A DNA stretch of 64,000 nucleotides from Corallium rubrum (lineage: Eukaryota; Cnidaria; Anthozoa; Scleralcyonacea; Coralliidae): assembly GCA_964035015.1 (NCBI GenBank), contig OZ036002.1:14469199-14533198 (forward strand), written 5' to 3'. The translations under genes were made by a program, and so were the position numbers. Shown here in pieces: positions 32,552-42,533 of this stretch. Numbering within the stretch: the first letter of the stretch is position 1; every line of letters begins with the position of its first letter. The notes under the pieces are model-generated. The model searched no databases. It was not told where the DNA came from and saw nothing but the letters and a program-made list of their open reading frames with translations.

Positions 32552-33740
32552 TTGCAACTTGCTCCTAATCTGTGGAAAAAATACTTTCATACGTTTGAAC
32601 TTGATGAAATTATGAGACAGCGAGAAAGCAGAGTTTTCGCTGAGATTTTAAACCGACTAAGAGAAGGTAAACATACTAAAAATGATATCATGAAGATTAA
32701 AGAAAGATGTGTTGAAGAAATAAATTGCCCAACAGAAGCTCCTCGTCTCTTCATAAAAAACAATAATGTTGATGAGTATAATGAAACAGTTTATCAAAGA
32801 TTGACAGGAAATAAATACATTATTAACGCACAAGACAGTGTGATTGGAGCTAATTCTGCTGAATTAAGAGACAAAATATTGAGGCAAATACCACACGTTG
32901 CTCTAAGAAACACAAAGCAGCTTGCAACAAACCTACGCCTTGCTGAAGGTCTCAGAACAGAAATTGCATTAAATGTAAGAACTGACGATGGTCTAACAAA
33001 CGGTGCTAGTAATGTTATTAAATTAGTTCAACTACATCAACCACGTAAACCATCTGGTATAATATGGGTAGAGTTTGACGATGAAGATCTTGGAAAGAAA
33101 ACTAGACATGAAAACAGACATCTTTATGTGCAAGGTATACAACGGACATGGACACCAATTAAACCAGTAACTACACAATTTGTTGTTGGTAGAAACAAAG
33201 CAGCTCAAGTAGTAAGAAAACAATTCCCACTTCGTCTAGCAGCAGCTAAAACTGTGCACAGGTCTCAAGGAGATACTCAGACTGAAATTGTTGTCAATCT
33301 TGACACTAAAAGAGCTTTTCCCCATATCCATTATGTTGCACTTAGTAGAGTTACTACGATCGAAGGATTATATGTCACTGACCTGTGTGAAAATAAAATT
33401 GCTGTTGATCCAAAAGTTGTAGCCGAAATGCAAAAGCTAAGGACAGAAAGAAGCTTGCAGCTTTGTTTTACCCCACTTTATGACATCCATCAATCTGAAT
33501 TAAAGGTTTGTCATTTAAATGCTCGATCACTACACAAACATATTGAAGATGTTAGAAAAGACTTTAATTATTCTTCCAATGATATAGCAATATTTACAGA
33601 AACAAGGTTCAGCCCATTCGACGACAATTTAATGGTTTTCAACTATTTAGAAATGACGCCATGTTTAATCAGCATGATAATAGACGACCATACGGTGGTA
33701 CAGCGGTTTACAGCAAGATGCCATTTGTTGAGGGATATCC
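32552..33740 (+). pseudogene. Helentron helicase C-terminal part and start of EEP endonuclease
   Basis: A long open stretch reads the C-terminal helicase region: ELDEIMRQRE, then KTVHRSQGDTQTEIVVNL and HIHYVALSRVTT (motifs V and VI, about 33248-33360). It runs directly into an endonuclease/exonuclease/phosphatase domain: KVCHLNARSLHKHIED, and IFTETRFSPFDDN (about 33590-33625) with the metal-binding Glu. An endonuclease behind the helicase is the mark of the Helentron/Helitron2 branch. After a frameshift near 33650 the correct frame (RRPYGGTAVYSKMPF) runs to 33740, where insertion III interrupts it. Confidence 0.8.
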
Positions 33741-33872
33741 TAACCTGCAATCAGGCCAGTTGTTAAACTATGGCCTGATACAAATGTCGTTAAAACTTCG
33801 TGCAGTACTTCCAGATTTTGGAAGTCGTCCTGATTGGCTATTGCAACAAAGGACTCGATTGATAAGGTTTAA

Positions 33873-34415
33873 TTGGCTAGCGCGCAAATCTCTACTTCCT
33901 GTAGTCTTAATAAAAACAAGGCAGGTTGCTTATCAATAGAGGTATTCGAAGACGTTCTTGAAAAGGTATTAAATATTTTTCAATTAAAAGCTTTAAAACC
34001 GGATCAGAAAGAAAGCATTAGACTTTTAGCTGTTGAGCGGCGCGATGTTTTGGCTGTGTTACCGACTGGTTATGGGAAGAGTATAGTTTACCAGGTGTTG
34101 CCCAAAATTTACGAAGAAGGGTACAAGATGCTTCATGCCGGAGACGATAAGAAGTTTTCTGTTATCGTTGTTAGTCCACTAGAGTATATACGGATTCAAC
34201 AAGTAAGCAAATTAAATAGCCTTGGGATTAAATCTGTCTGTCTGGAAGAGATTGCAGAGTTGTATATGGCGATATCGAACGGACAATACGAAGTCATTTT
34301 CGGAAGTGCTGAACAGTGGTTCTCTTCGAAATGGAAGAAGGTCCTTCAGGAAGAAAAATTAACAAATATACAAGCCCTGGTTGTAGATGAAGTTCATACG
34401 GTTGAATTATGGTGA
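33873..34415 (+). CDS. RecQ-like DEAH-type helicase fragment
   Basis: Residues from about 30 on resemble the N-terminal half of a RecQ ATPase: LKPDQKESIRLLAVERRDVL (RecQ motif 0-like), LPTGYGKSIVYQVLP (Walker A), VVSPLEYIRIQQV (motif Ia, usually SPL..L..DQ), GSAEQWF and VVDEVHTVELW (DEAH-like Walker B). It stops at a probable splice donor (TGGTGAGCAT) or truncation right after Walker B. The second RecA domain, the zinc-binding domain and the HRDC domain are missing from the window. The first 25 codons are unlikely to be real, and a start near 33933 or an upstream exon is possible. It could be captured host sequence or cargo of insertion III. Confidence 0.7.
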   Translation: MASAQISTSCSLNKNKAGCLSIEVFEDVLEKVLNIFQLKALKPDQKESIRLLAVERRDVLAVLPTGYGKSIVYQVLPKIYEEGYKMLHAGDDKKFSVIVVSPLEYIRIQQVSKLNSLGIKSVCLEEIAELYMAISNGQYEVIFGSAEQWFSSKWKKVLQEEKLTNIQALVVDEVHTVELW

Positions 34416-34619
34416 GCATATTCTTAATATTTATGTATATTATAATTCAACATTGTGTGCCTACTGTATTTCCACTGAGCTCATTTGTTTGTGTACTACA
34501 AAATGAGTTACACCTAGCTTTTGTATTGTATTTTATGTTTCAATTCTCGATGGTTAATTGTGTGTGCATGTATGTTTTCTTACTGAGTTTATGCTTATAT
34601 GTTTACAATCAAAGGTCAA

Positions 34620-35564
34620 AAGTAAGCGGTAATTTCTCCTTGGCCTCATCCATCAGCTGCCCGTTCCGATAATTAGCCAATTTCTTGACATCATCTCGAT
34701 ATTTGAAAACACAGGTTCGATCTTTTGAATACTTGGCCAATTCTCTTTTCATTCTTCGATTTTGTTCTGCTGTCAGCGCTTTTCTGAATGGAGGGAAGTC
34801 AAAAGCTGCGCTTGCTGCTGATTCGTATTTTTCACCGCGAGATTTTTGACCATCGTCATTTCCTTCTTCTCACATTCATGTTCTATCACTCGTGAACGGT
34901 AACCCACAAAAATCTACGAATTAATAGCAGATAAAAACGATTTAGTTAAATATATATACATATTATAGATATAATTAAAAAGCGTAATAAATTTATCAAG
35001 TTTACCTTTACAATAGTATGGAATTCTTCGTTCGCCTCCAACGGCAAATTCATTAAGGATGAAATTTCATCGTTGATAGTGGCTACCTGGCTCTCGTAAG
35101 GTAACGTTCTTTTGGAAACAGGATTGTCGCGGGTAATCCTTTCCTTTGTTTTTTTCTTAGATGGAGTTAACCCACTAGGTGATCGGATAACTGCACGCTT
35201 TGACGTAGTGTCGTTTTTCGGAAGAGTTTCTTCGTCGTCCCCCTGATCGGTACTGCCTGCATGGAAGCGCCAGGACAATTTCATGATACAAAGAATGGCA
35301 GTTGAACACTTTTCGAGCGCATTTCCTACATACATATGTAGATTGTCGTTCGCTTAGAGTGAGACGATTGAATGAAGACGTATTTATTCCGATGGAATTG
35401 ATCAGGTCGTTGATAACAACAGGTGTTGTACTCGGTTGTAGGTTCGCCTTCGGTAAAAACTCTTTATTTCGAGTTTCACGAAAAAACGGTACTACGTTCG
35501 CTAAACTTCCTAATTTTGTGGAAAGATTCAGGCGACAAAGGACACAATGTTTGCTGCTCATCAT
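34620..35564 (-). CDS. Zinc-finger-associated protein in insertion III (exons not fully resolved)
   Basis: Starts MMSSKHCVLCRLNL at 35564. CVLC and, about 70 residues later, CRKCARKVFNC give a treble-clef Cys4 pattern like ZAD-type domains. A polar basic region with SPSGLTPSKKKTKERI follows in a second frame (about 35230-35000), requiring an intron or frameshift near 35240. A third block on the same strand (about 34850-34625) is helical and basic (FRKALTAEQNRRMKREL, ANYRNGQLMDEAKEK). Such Cys4 proteins occur next to RecQ-like genes in invertebrate mobile elements as far as I know, but I cannot name a function. Confidence 0.5.
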
Positions 35565-35801
35565 GAAATGTACATGTTCTCTAGGGAAAACATTGCTTTT
35601 GTAGGCGTGTTTTTGTTGTTGATTTCACTTTTGTTGTGATTGGTAGGTTCTTGTGATAGGTTGTCAATCATTGACAATTTGCTAATGGGGCGGAAGGAAG
35701 TTTTTAGTAGAAACGTATCAGGCGTTATTTTTCATTTTCCCGCGCACCCAACTTTCCACGCCCCCTGAGAAACCCGCAAAATAACGCCTGATCGCAGGTT
35801 A

Positions 35802-36207
35802 GGGATATCCGTACTGTCACAATGTTCATGGTATTGAATTCACTATTATAAAAGTCACCAACCAACAAGATTTAACTATAATAGGAGTTTATCGCTCTCC
35901 AAAAATTCCTGTAAGGCAACTTTGTTCAGCATTACTTGATATTCTTTGTGAGCATGCTTCACAGCAAAATATATTTATTGGAGATTTTAATGTGAATTGG
36001 ATGGTTGATGTAGAACGACAACCACTTTTTAATGTTATGGTAAGAGACAATGGCTACATACAGTTAGTATCTAGTTTTACAACTGATAATCACACACTAA
36101 TTGATCACATATTTACAAATGTATCCCATCAGCAAATCAATTCAGGTATTTTAGAAACATATTTTAGTGACCACAAAGCAATCTGGGCTTCATACAATAG
36201 ACTATAG
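35802..36207 (+). pseudogene. Helentron EEP endonuclease, C-terminal half
   Basis: Continues the frame broken at 33740: YCHNVHGIEFTII, LTIIGVYRSPKIPVRQL, FIGDFNVNWM (Asp and Asn of the EEP active site, about 35976-36003), LIDHIFTNV and ETYFSDHKAIW (catalytic Asp-His, about 36160-36190), with the stop at 36205-36207. This half is free of lesions. The domain would cut target or element DNA during Helentron mobility. Confidence 0.8.
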
Positions 36208-37566
36208 CCAAAATATTCACTCTGTTTCATAAGAGCAAAAACTAGTCTATTAACTCTATTGACACCATAACAATTCAACAAGATAAGGGACATAAAGAAA
36301 TGCTAAAGACTTAATTAATTCACACATTCAATTTCATTCAGTAATATAAATTACAAGACAGTATAAACTCCAGATAAAATTGCTAAAATAATGCAAATTA
36401 CGTAAATTTAACTATGTTGTAAAAGTGAAAAATGTTTTAAAAAATTGGTAATTCAAGACCTTGTCCTCAAAGTGATTTGAGAACAGCTTTTGGGGTGATT
36501 CAGTTAATTATCACCCCATTTTACCATCCAAGCCCATATGGCGAACATCAGGTATGTGTTACTAATAATTGTTTCTGGATTTTTATTTATTTATTTTGTT
36601 TATTTATTCTTTTTGTTCTATTTTAGAAAATGACATATTAACAACGTGACCAATATTCAATGAGAAAAAAAGTTGATCAACACAAACAGAAAACGCTTGT
36701 CAACAGACTCACTATATACATTGTTGAACCATACCTTTTGCTGGTCTAGCAACAGCATCAATACAGGAAAGCAAATTGTACATTGTTACAATTGTATGCC
36801 AAGATCCATAGTGTATATAACTTAAAACAATGGATCAAGATTATGGACAGCTGAATACGAACCACAGTGTAACGTTAAATTGCATATGCACCATATATCA
36901 ACTACTGTATATCAATACAAGAAAGCTACATTGGAAATGTTGGTAATTTACTTTCTGGAAAAATTGCACACCCTGGTCCTGGATAATAATCTTTTATTGC
37001 TTCAAAAACAATTTGACAGTGCACAGAGACTGCATGAAAAACTTAAAATATAAGAATTGGTGTTTGTACTGGTCATAATTATCTTAGAAAGCATGTTATA
37101 GTTTGTAGAGCAAAAGTTAAATCATATAATATCACAATGCTAATTATGATCAGGTTTGTTTTGGTTTTCCACTTTGAATTTAATGATCATAATGTATCTT
37201 TGTAAAAATATAAGACAAAACTGTCATAAGCTATAAAAAGTACTAAAACAACTTTCCATTTTATTGGTTTATAGTCTAATGTAATACAAAGTTAAATATT
37301 TAAATTCGCTGCAATGGTAATTTGAAAATGTAACAAGTACTAAGTAATACAACAAAAGTATTAGATTTAAAAAAATATTTTGTATAATGCAACTCCATCG
37401 ACTTTTGTGCTGAACTCATATATATATCACAAGATTATCTAACATTTTCTATGTTTTAGTGTGTTTTCACCATGCAATTGAATTTACAATGCTCAACTAT
37501 TTATCTTACACTTAGGCTTTCAAGCCAAATACATTCCAGTATCAGCATGTACGCATTGCGTACCTA
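36208..37566 (+). other. 3' non-coding tail of the Helentron
   Basis: 1.36 kb of AT-rich sequence without an ORF or nested element. It ends with a segment closely related to the HINE 3' ends: GGCTTTCAAGCCAAATAC, CCAGTATCAGC, the hairpin, then CCTA followed by TTTTT. The tail therefore belongs to the element and the boundary is at about 37566. Confidence 0.7.
37533..37566 (+). terminator. Helentron 3' terminal hairpin
   Basis: The subterminal inverted repeat CCAGTATCAGC is followed by GTACGCATTGCGTAC, which folds into a 6-7-bp stem, and the element ends CTA before a T-run. Rolling-circle elements use such a hairpin as the transposition stop signal. The same hairpin ends HINE copies A-D. Confidence 0.75.
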
Positions 37567-37995
37567 TTTTTCTCTACGTGTATGATATAATCAAAGGAAT
37601 TGATATTGTCTTTGTTTGCCTTCTCGGGTGCGTGGGGACTGAATAGTGTTGCAAAACGCGCAAAATGTTTTCTATGAAGGCATAGAGATATGGGAAAGCA
37701 TATGCAAAGCAGTCAAAATTGATAAATAAAGGGTTTTGTACGTAGGAGAGAGGCTTGTTGTTTTAATTCAAAACAAAAAGAGGAAACATATGTCTATAGA
37801 TTGCGTGACGTTACGTCCTAATGATTCCGATCATTTACATGTACGTAAAACCTTAAACTTCTTCGCGATTAATTTCCGCTGAAGTTAAGCAGCAAAACTT
37901 TCAATTAGGCATTAATTTAATTTTTACTATATGTGATTTTCTCTACGCCACAACAGTCGATTACTTAATCGACACACTGCCACTGGTGTGCATGC
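37567..37995. repeat. Duplicated host segment, copy 1 (undisturbed)
   Basis: Begins TTTTTCTCTACGTGTATG and includes CTTCTCGGGTGCGTGGGGAC and AGTCGATTACTTAATCGACA. The same segment recurs at 38592-38945 plus 41015-41095, where it is split by HINE copy C. In this copy the site reads TTTAATTTTTACTATATGTG without the element. Confidence 0.85.
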
Positions 37996-38591
37996 CAGTT
38001 ATAATACTTTAAGTTTATTTATTTACAATTATTTAAACACGGTAACATCTCAACCATAGCCCTAACATATCTAAAAGTTATAATACAAGTTATAATAAAA
38101 TAAAAAGGTTGATTTTCAGATGGCCGTGCATGTAAGACTAAAATGGTAAATATGTACATGAATTTAATAAGGTAAAAAATGTTTAAAATATTAAAAAATT
38201 TAGACAACTATTTATACAATTCAAAGCTTTCTATCAAGTTGAATGTCATTCCAAGCTGCAGCACCTTTATAACTGAAGCTTCTTTTAAGAGCGTTGGTAT
38301 TAGGTTTAGGCAAATAGAGAACATGGTTGTTACTTCTTAATTGATAAATTTGATTAAAAGAGATTGTGAATAACTCCCGGAGGTAATTAATTGAATTACC
38401 CTTCATTATTTGTATCATTAAAGTATCCATTTGTTTTTCTCTTCTTACCTGTAAGGTGTCCCAGCCGAGTTTGGTTCTGACAACATCAGAGGGTGTTTCA
38501 TAGCAATCACCTGTAATTATACGACCTGCCTTATTTTGGAGCTTTTGCTATCAAGAAATGATAACACATCGTCCTGGGACACAAAGAAATG
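37996..38591 (-). pseudogene. LINE reverse transcriptase, C-terminal fragment
   Basis: On the minus strand the translation reads KLQNKAGRIITGDCYETPSD (thumb region of jockey/CR1-like reverse transcriptases), LGWDTLQVRREKQMDTLM, then YLPKPNTNALKRSFSYKGA and AAWNDI, the conserved C-terminal ending of these proteins. The N-terminal RT, including YxDD, is absent, and one frame change lies near 38545. It is a 5'-truncated retrotransposon remnant with about 210 bp of 3' tail. Confidence 0.75.
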
Positions 38592-38945
38592 TCGTTTTTC
38601 TCTACGTGTATGATATAATCAAAATAATTGGTATTGTCTTTGTTTGCCTTCTCGGGCGCGTGGGGACTGAATAGTGTTGCAAAACGCGCAAAATGTTTTC
38701 TATGAAGGCATAGAGATATGGGAAAGCATACGCAAAGCAGTCAAAATTGATAAATAAAGGGTTTTGTAGGAGAGAAGCTTGTTGTTTTAATTCAAAACAA
38801 AAAGAGGAAACATATGTCAATAGATTGCGTGGCGTTACGTCCTAATGATTCCGATCATTTACATGTACGTAAAACCTTAAACTTCTTCGCGATTAATTTC
38901 CGCTGAAGTTAAGCAGCAAAACTTTCAATGAGGCATTTAATTTTT
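38592..38945. repeat. Duplicated host segment, copy 2, left part
   Basis: Matches 37567-37915 at high identity and is cut by the HINE at 38946. The remainder continues at 41015. Confidence 0.85.
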
Positions 38946-38991
38946 GCGGATACTGGTTGCTAAACCATAATCCGCTATGTCATGAGCGCGG

Positions 38992-39040
<49 letters not shown>

Positions 39041-41014
39041 AGAATGTTTTCGTCAATCACGTGATCAACGCAAACGACCAATAGCGCTGCGGATCCGAAT
39101 CAGCATACTTCTTATTTGTATGTTTGAAGTCTTATATGTTCGAATTGTTTACGAACGTGTACCAGAACAACGAATGGAAGATAGAAAGTTGAGTTTTGTT
39201 TCAGGTAATGAACATTTGCGCGCAATCACAAGACGCCAAGAAATATATGACAAGTCGACAGCTGTCAGTGGGCTACTGGTCTGTCGGTATAAATTTGAAC
39301 GGTTTTGCGAATTTTTGCGGATTGTCTGGTTTCGAAACATGTATTTCAGCATTTTAATACATTTTTATATGCAGTTCATTTATACTATAAATACAAGCGC
39401 GTGGTGACAGCATATTTACATGCAATACGTTCTCGTGTTCATTTCAGCATCACTATAATAATTCCAGAACGCGTTTCGACTTTGTCGCCTAAACGAAAAG
39501 CTTTCCAAGGACGAAGAAAGAGTGTGAGCACTTGATTTGCTTCGGATTAAAGATCTTTCTGAAATCTGAATGCCCTTTTAACTATTTCAAGTGTTTACGT
39601 GTTAGGCGCTCGGCGAAGATGTTAATTTAGCTATAAGTTTACAGGCAGAAAATCAAATCCACCATGCTTGTGACTTTTTATGTTACACGTAGACGTATTC
39701 AATACTTACTCCAAAAACGCGTCGAGCATTGATTTATTGAGACGCATCAATGCATGTGTTATAAGAGTCTAAAACATAGACATATAAAACATAAAAATAT
39801 CATATTGTTTAACAATGCGACTAGCGTCCGCGTTTCCTGTTTTTGCCGATTTACCAACTATGATTTACCTAACCTTACCGTGTGTTCAAACATTTTAGTA
39901 TAGGAGTTAGAGATTGTCAGATTGGGGTTAATCGTTAGAATTTAACGATTATTGTTATTTCTATAGGTGAGACGTAAGAGTACATGTTGAAGGGTGTAGT
40001 CAATTTATAACGTTTTTGCTCAGACAAGAGTGTTAAACAGTTCGAATCAATATTTCTGAAACCTGAATAGCCTTTGAATTAATGTTTGAAGTGTTAACAT
40101 TATAAGCGCTGGGCCGAGATGTTTAACTATAATTCACAAGCAGAAATTTCCAGCCAGGCTGTTCTTTGCGTCAGCTCTAATGCTTTAATTCAAATATACG
40201 TGTGGCATGATCACACGTAGTCTGCGAAGCAGACTGCTGCTCGACCGCTCCCCCCTGGAAGCGCCAGAACAACTGGCCCTTCTGGGGGGAGCGGTCGAGC
40301 AGCAGTCTGCTTCGCAGACTATAGCTTACACCCTTATTGTCTTTAGTTCTAATATTACACTCGAGCGAAATTAAAGCGATATAAGTATCATATTTTTTAA
40401 TGCGATTATAGGGACCGTGTTTCATGTTTTAACTAATGTTTCAAGTGTACTGTTGACATGTTAGGCCCTTGGCCAAGATGTCTTAGCTCTTTATTGATTG
40501 TCTGTATATATACGCAGAAAGAAATCAACTGTACTTGGTACTGCTTGAGGTACATGTAGGTGTATAAAATACTTATTCAAAAAGCGCGTTGATCATTGTT
40601 GAGACAAAACAATTCATGTGTTACCAGAGTCTAAGGTAGTAAAGATTTGAACGAAGCGATATATTATCACATTCTTTTAACAATGCGATTAGCGATCGGG
40701 TTTCCTGTTTTTCCCAATTTACCTATAAAATTGTCATTCAGATTAGAGTTAAGATTAGAGTTGGGGCTGGGCCTGGGTTAGGGATTGGGTTGGAGTTTAA
40801 GTAAGGGCTAGAATTAAGCATTATTGTAAAGTTATCAAGGGCATTTAAAAATTAATAATTATGGTCGATTCTATACGATACGTGAGAGCATATGCTGATA
40901 TGTCGAAAGGTTATTAAGCATTTTCAGTATGTTTTAGTGAACAATTTACGTTGTTCAATCATTATCTGTAGGCCAAATAAATACCAGTATCCGCATGTAC
41001 GCATTGCGTACCTA
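38946..41014 (+). mobile_element. HINE-type non-autonomous Helentron, copy C (full length)
   Basis: Starts GCGGATACTGGTTGCTAAAC, with a (GT)n tract at about 38995-39037. Ends ...CCAGTATCCGC, hairpin GTACGCATTGCGTAC, CTA. Comparison with the undisturbed paralogous site at 37911-37940 gives the exact boundaries: insertion into TAATTTTTAC, with five T on either side of the element afterwards. A short palindromic MITE sits at 40219-40321. The 141-residue ORF at 38982 crosses the microsatellite and is not a gene. Confidence 0.9.
40219..40321. mobile_element. Palindromic MITE nested in HINE copy C
   Basis: Two perfect arms of about 37 bp (TAGTCTGCGAAGCAGACTGC at the outside, GACCGCTCCCCCC at the inside) flank about 25 bp. 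It would form a very stable hairpin. HINE copies A and B lack it at the equivalent place. Confidence 0.8.
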
Positions 41015-41095
41015 TTTTTACTATGTGATTTTCTCTACGCCACAACAGTCGATTACTTAATCGACACTCTGCCACTGGTGTGCATGCTGGTTTTA
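41015..41095. repeat. Duplicated host segment, copy 2, right part
   Basis: TTTTTACTATGTGATTTTC onward resumes the segment broken at 38945; compare 37921-37995. Confidence 0.85.
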
Positions 41096-42130
41096 AATCA
41101 AAGTAAATTAATTGGCAGTCTAACACAAACAGTCTAACATCGTCAGGTCTTTTTTTGATATCCTGTTCAACCTTCGTGTGCTTTTTCTAAATTCATCAAA
41201 AGAAAAGAGGCTGTGTTTGCTTTGCCAGTAACCTAGTGTTAATAATCAGAGGATGTCACTCACCCAACGCCATCTAACGTCATTAATCATTATACAAATG
41301 GCCTATTACTCTTGTGATTCAAAACAAATTGCAGAAATCATGTTTAGATTGACGTAATTACGTCTTGATATATTGCGTCCGTTTAGAGTTACTAACATTT
41401 TTTCTTGTATTTTCGTTGCGACCAATTTCCTAGTACCAATGGAAAATTTTCATGTCTCTGTGGCAGGTAGGATTGTGTGTGGCGTAACCATATAAAACCA
41501 CAATTGATCCAGCTGGTGTGTGGGCCGCAAAAACACGGGTTTACAAACAACGGCTGGAATCGAGCCTAAGGGGGAGGGGAGTTGGTAAATGGTTGTTCGT
41601 GACACGTGATTCGTGTTAAAATGAGCCCGTGAAACGTGAAAGGAACTGAATTAGAACTGTGATTCGTGAATTTGGGGTTTAGCGTGATGCGTGATTTGCT
41701 TGCTATTAGATGCGAGGCTCATGATTTGTTTATAGGATTTCGTGAAAATTAAATTTTACCAAGAACATTGTCTTTGATGCCAACGTGTCTGGGAGTAGAA
41801 TACAACTAAAAAGCTTTGAGAGCATTTGGAAGAGACGGGAAAGTACTAGTGTGGCTAGTGTTTGTCCCCGAGCCCGGTGAGGGTGCTAATCTCGACATGC
41901 GTGTAGTCCACTTTACACGCGTGTAGAAAAAGGTGTCACGTTTGGTACAGTGTCACGCGGTAAGAATTGTTGGACACTGGACAAATAGTATTTTGCTTTC
42001 GTTTCAGTTAAAACGAAACGGAGCATGAAGAAAAGAAGGATACAACTTGAAACCAAACGCCGTATGGTAAACAAAAACTCGATCTGAATTGCAGTATTTG
42101 TGGTCACTCCGTGGTCAAATCATTTTAAAG
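41096..42130. other. No gene seen
   Basis: Unremarkable AT-rich DNA with a cryptic repetition of CGTGA/GTGATTCGTG motifs near 41595-41705, which recurs at about 43490-43540. No domain-bearing ORF. Confidence 0.5.
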
Positions 42131-42134
42131 TTAA

Positions 42135-42529
42135 AGCCCCGGTCAAACGAGGATGAGAGTTGGTGAGAGTTGGCAAGCGAGAGTTTGTCTGAAAGTTTTC
42201 TCAACTCTCATTCCCCGGTCAAACGAGGATGAGAGTTGGTGAGAGTTGATGAGAGTTGACGAGAGTTGTAGGATTTACCGCGCGTATCAGGGAGACTAGG
42301 AACGAATTTCGAGGTAAACAAAGTACTAAACTCTCATCAACTCTCATATGCCAACTCTCATGACCGGTCAAACGAGCAAAAACTCTCATCAACTCTCATT
42401 TGAACCAGCTCAAAGTTGATGAGAGTTGATAAGAGTGCATGAGAGTCGATGAGAGTTGGTGGTCAAACGCGACCGAAAGTTGCAACATTCATCGACTCTC
42501 ATCAACTCTCATCCTCGTTTGACCGGGCC
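42135..42529. mobile_element. TTAA-flanked MITE of GATGAGAGTTG repeats
   Basis: Inverted ends containing CCCGGTCAAACGAGG and CCTCGTTTGACCGGG. TTAA lies directly outside both (42131-42134 and 42530-42533). The interior is made of inverted arrays of GATGAGAGTTG. A TTAA TSD fits Kolobok or piggyBac families. Confidence 0.8.
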
Positions 42530-42533
42530 TTAA

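Larger units (their letters stand above)
33741..35801. mobile_element. Insertion III: TIR element with RecQ fragment and zinc-finger gene
   Basis: Ends TAACCTGCAATCAGGC and GCCTGATCGCAGGTTA are inverted with one mismatch. The 9-bp TSD GGGATATCC flanks it (33732-33740 and 35802-35810). Removing the insert and one TSD rejoins VEGYP to YCHNVHG in frame. It encodes a RecQ-like helicase piece (plus) and a zinc-finger protein (minus). A 9-bp TSD would fit a Mutator-like mechanism, but no transposase is seen, so the superfamily is open. Confidence 0.8.

Noticed and set aside
33661..33939. Separate small gene at 33661-33939
   Set aside because: Its first part is the true EEP endonuclease frame after a frameshift, and its second part crosses into insertion III, so it is a chimera of two elements.
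38982..39407. 141-residue ORF beginning in a Cys-Val repeat
   Set aside because: Starts in the (GT)n tract of HINE copy C, and equivalent frames are closed in other copies.
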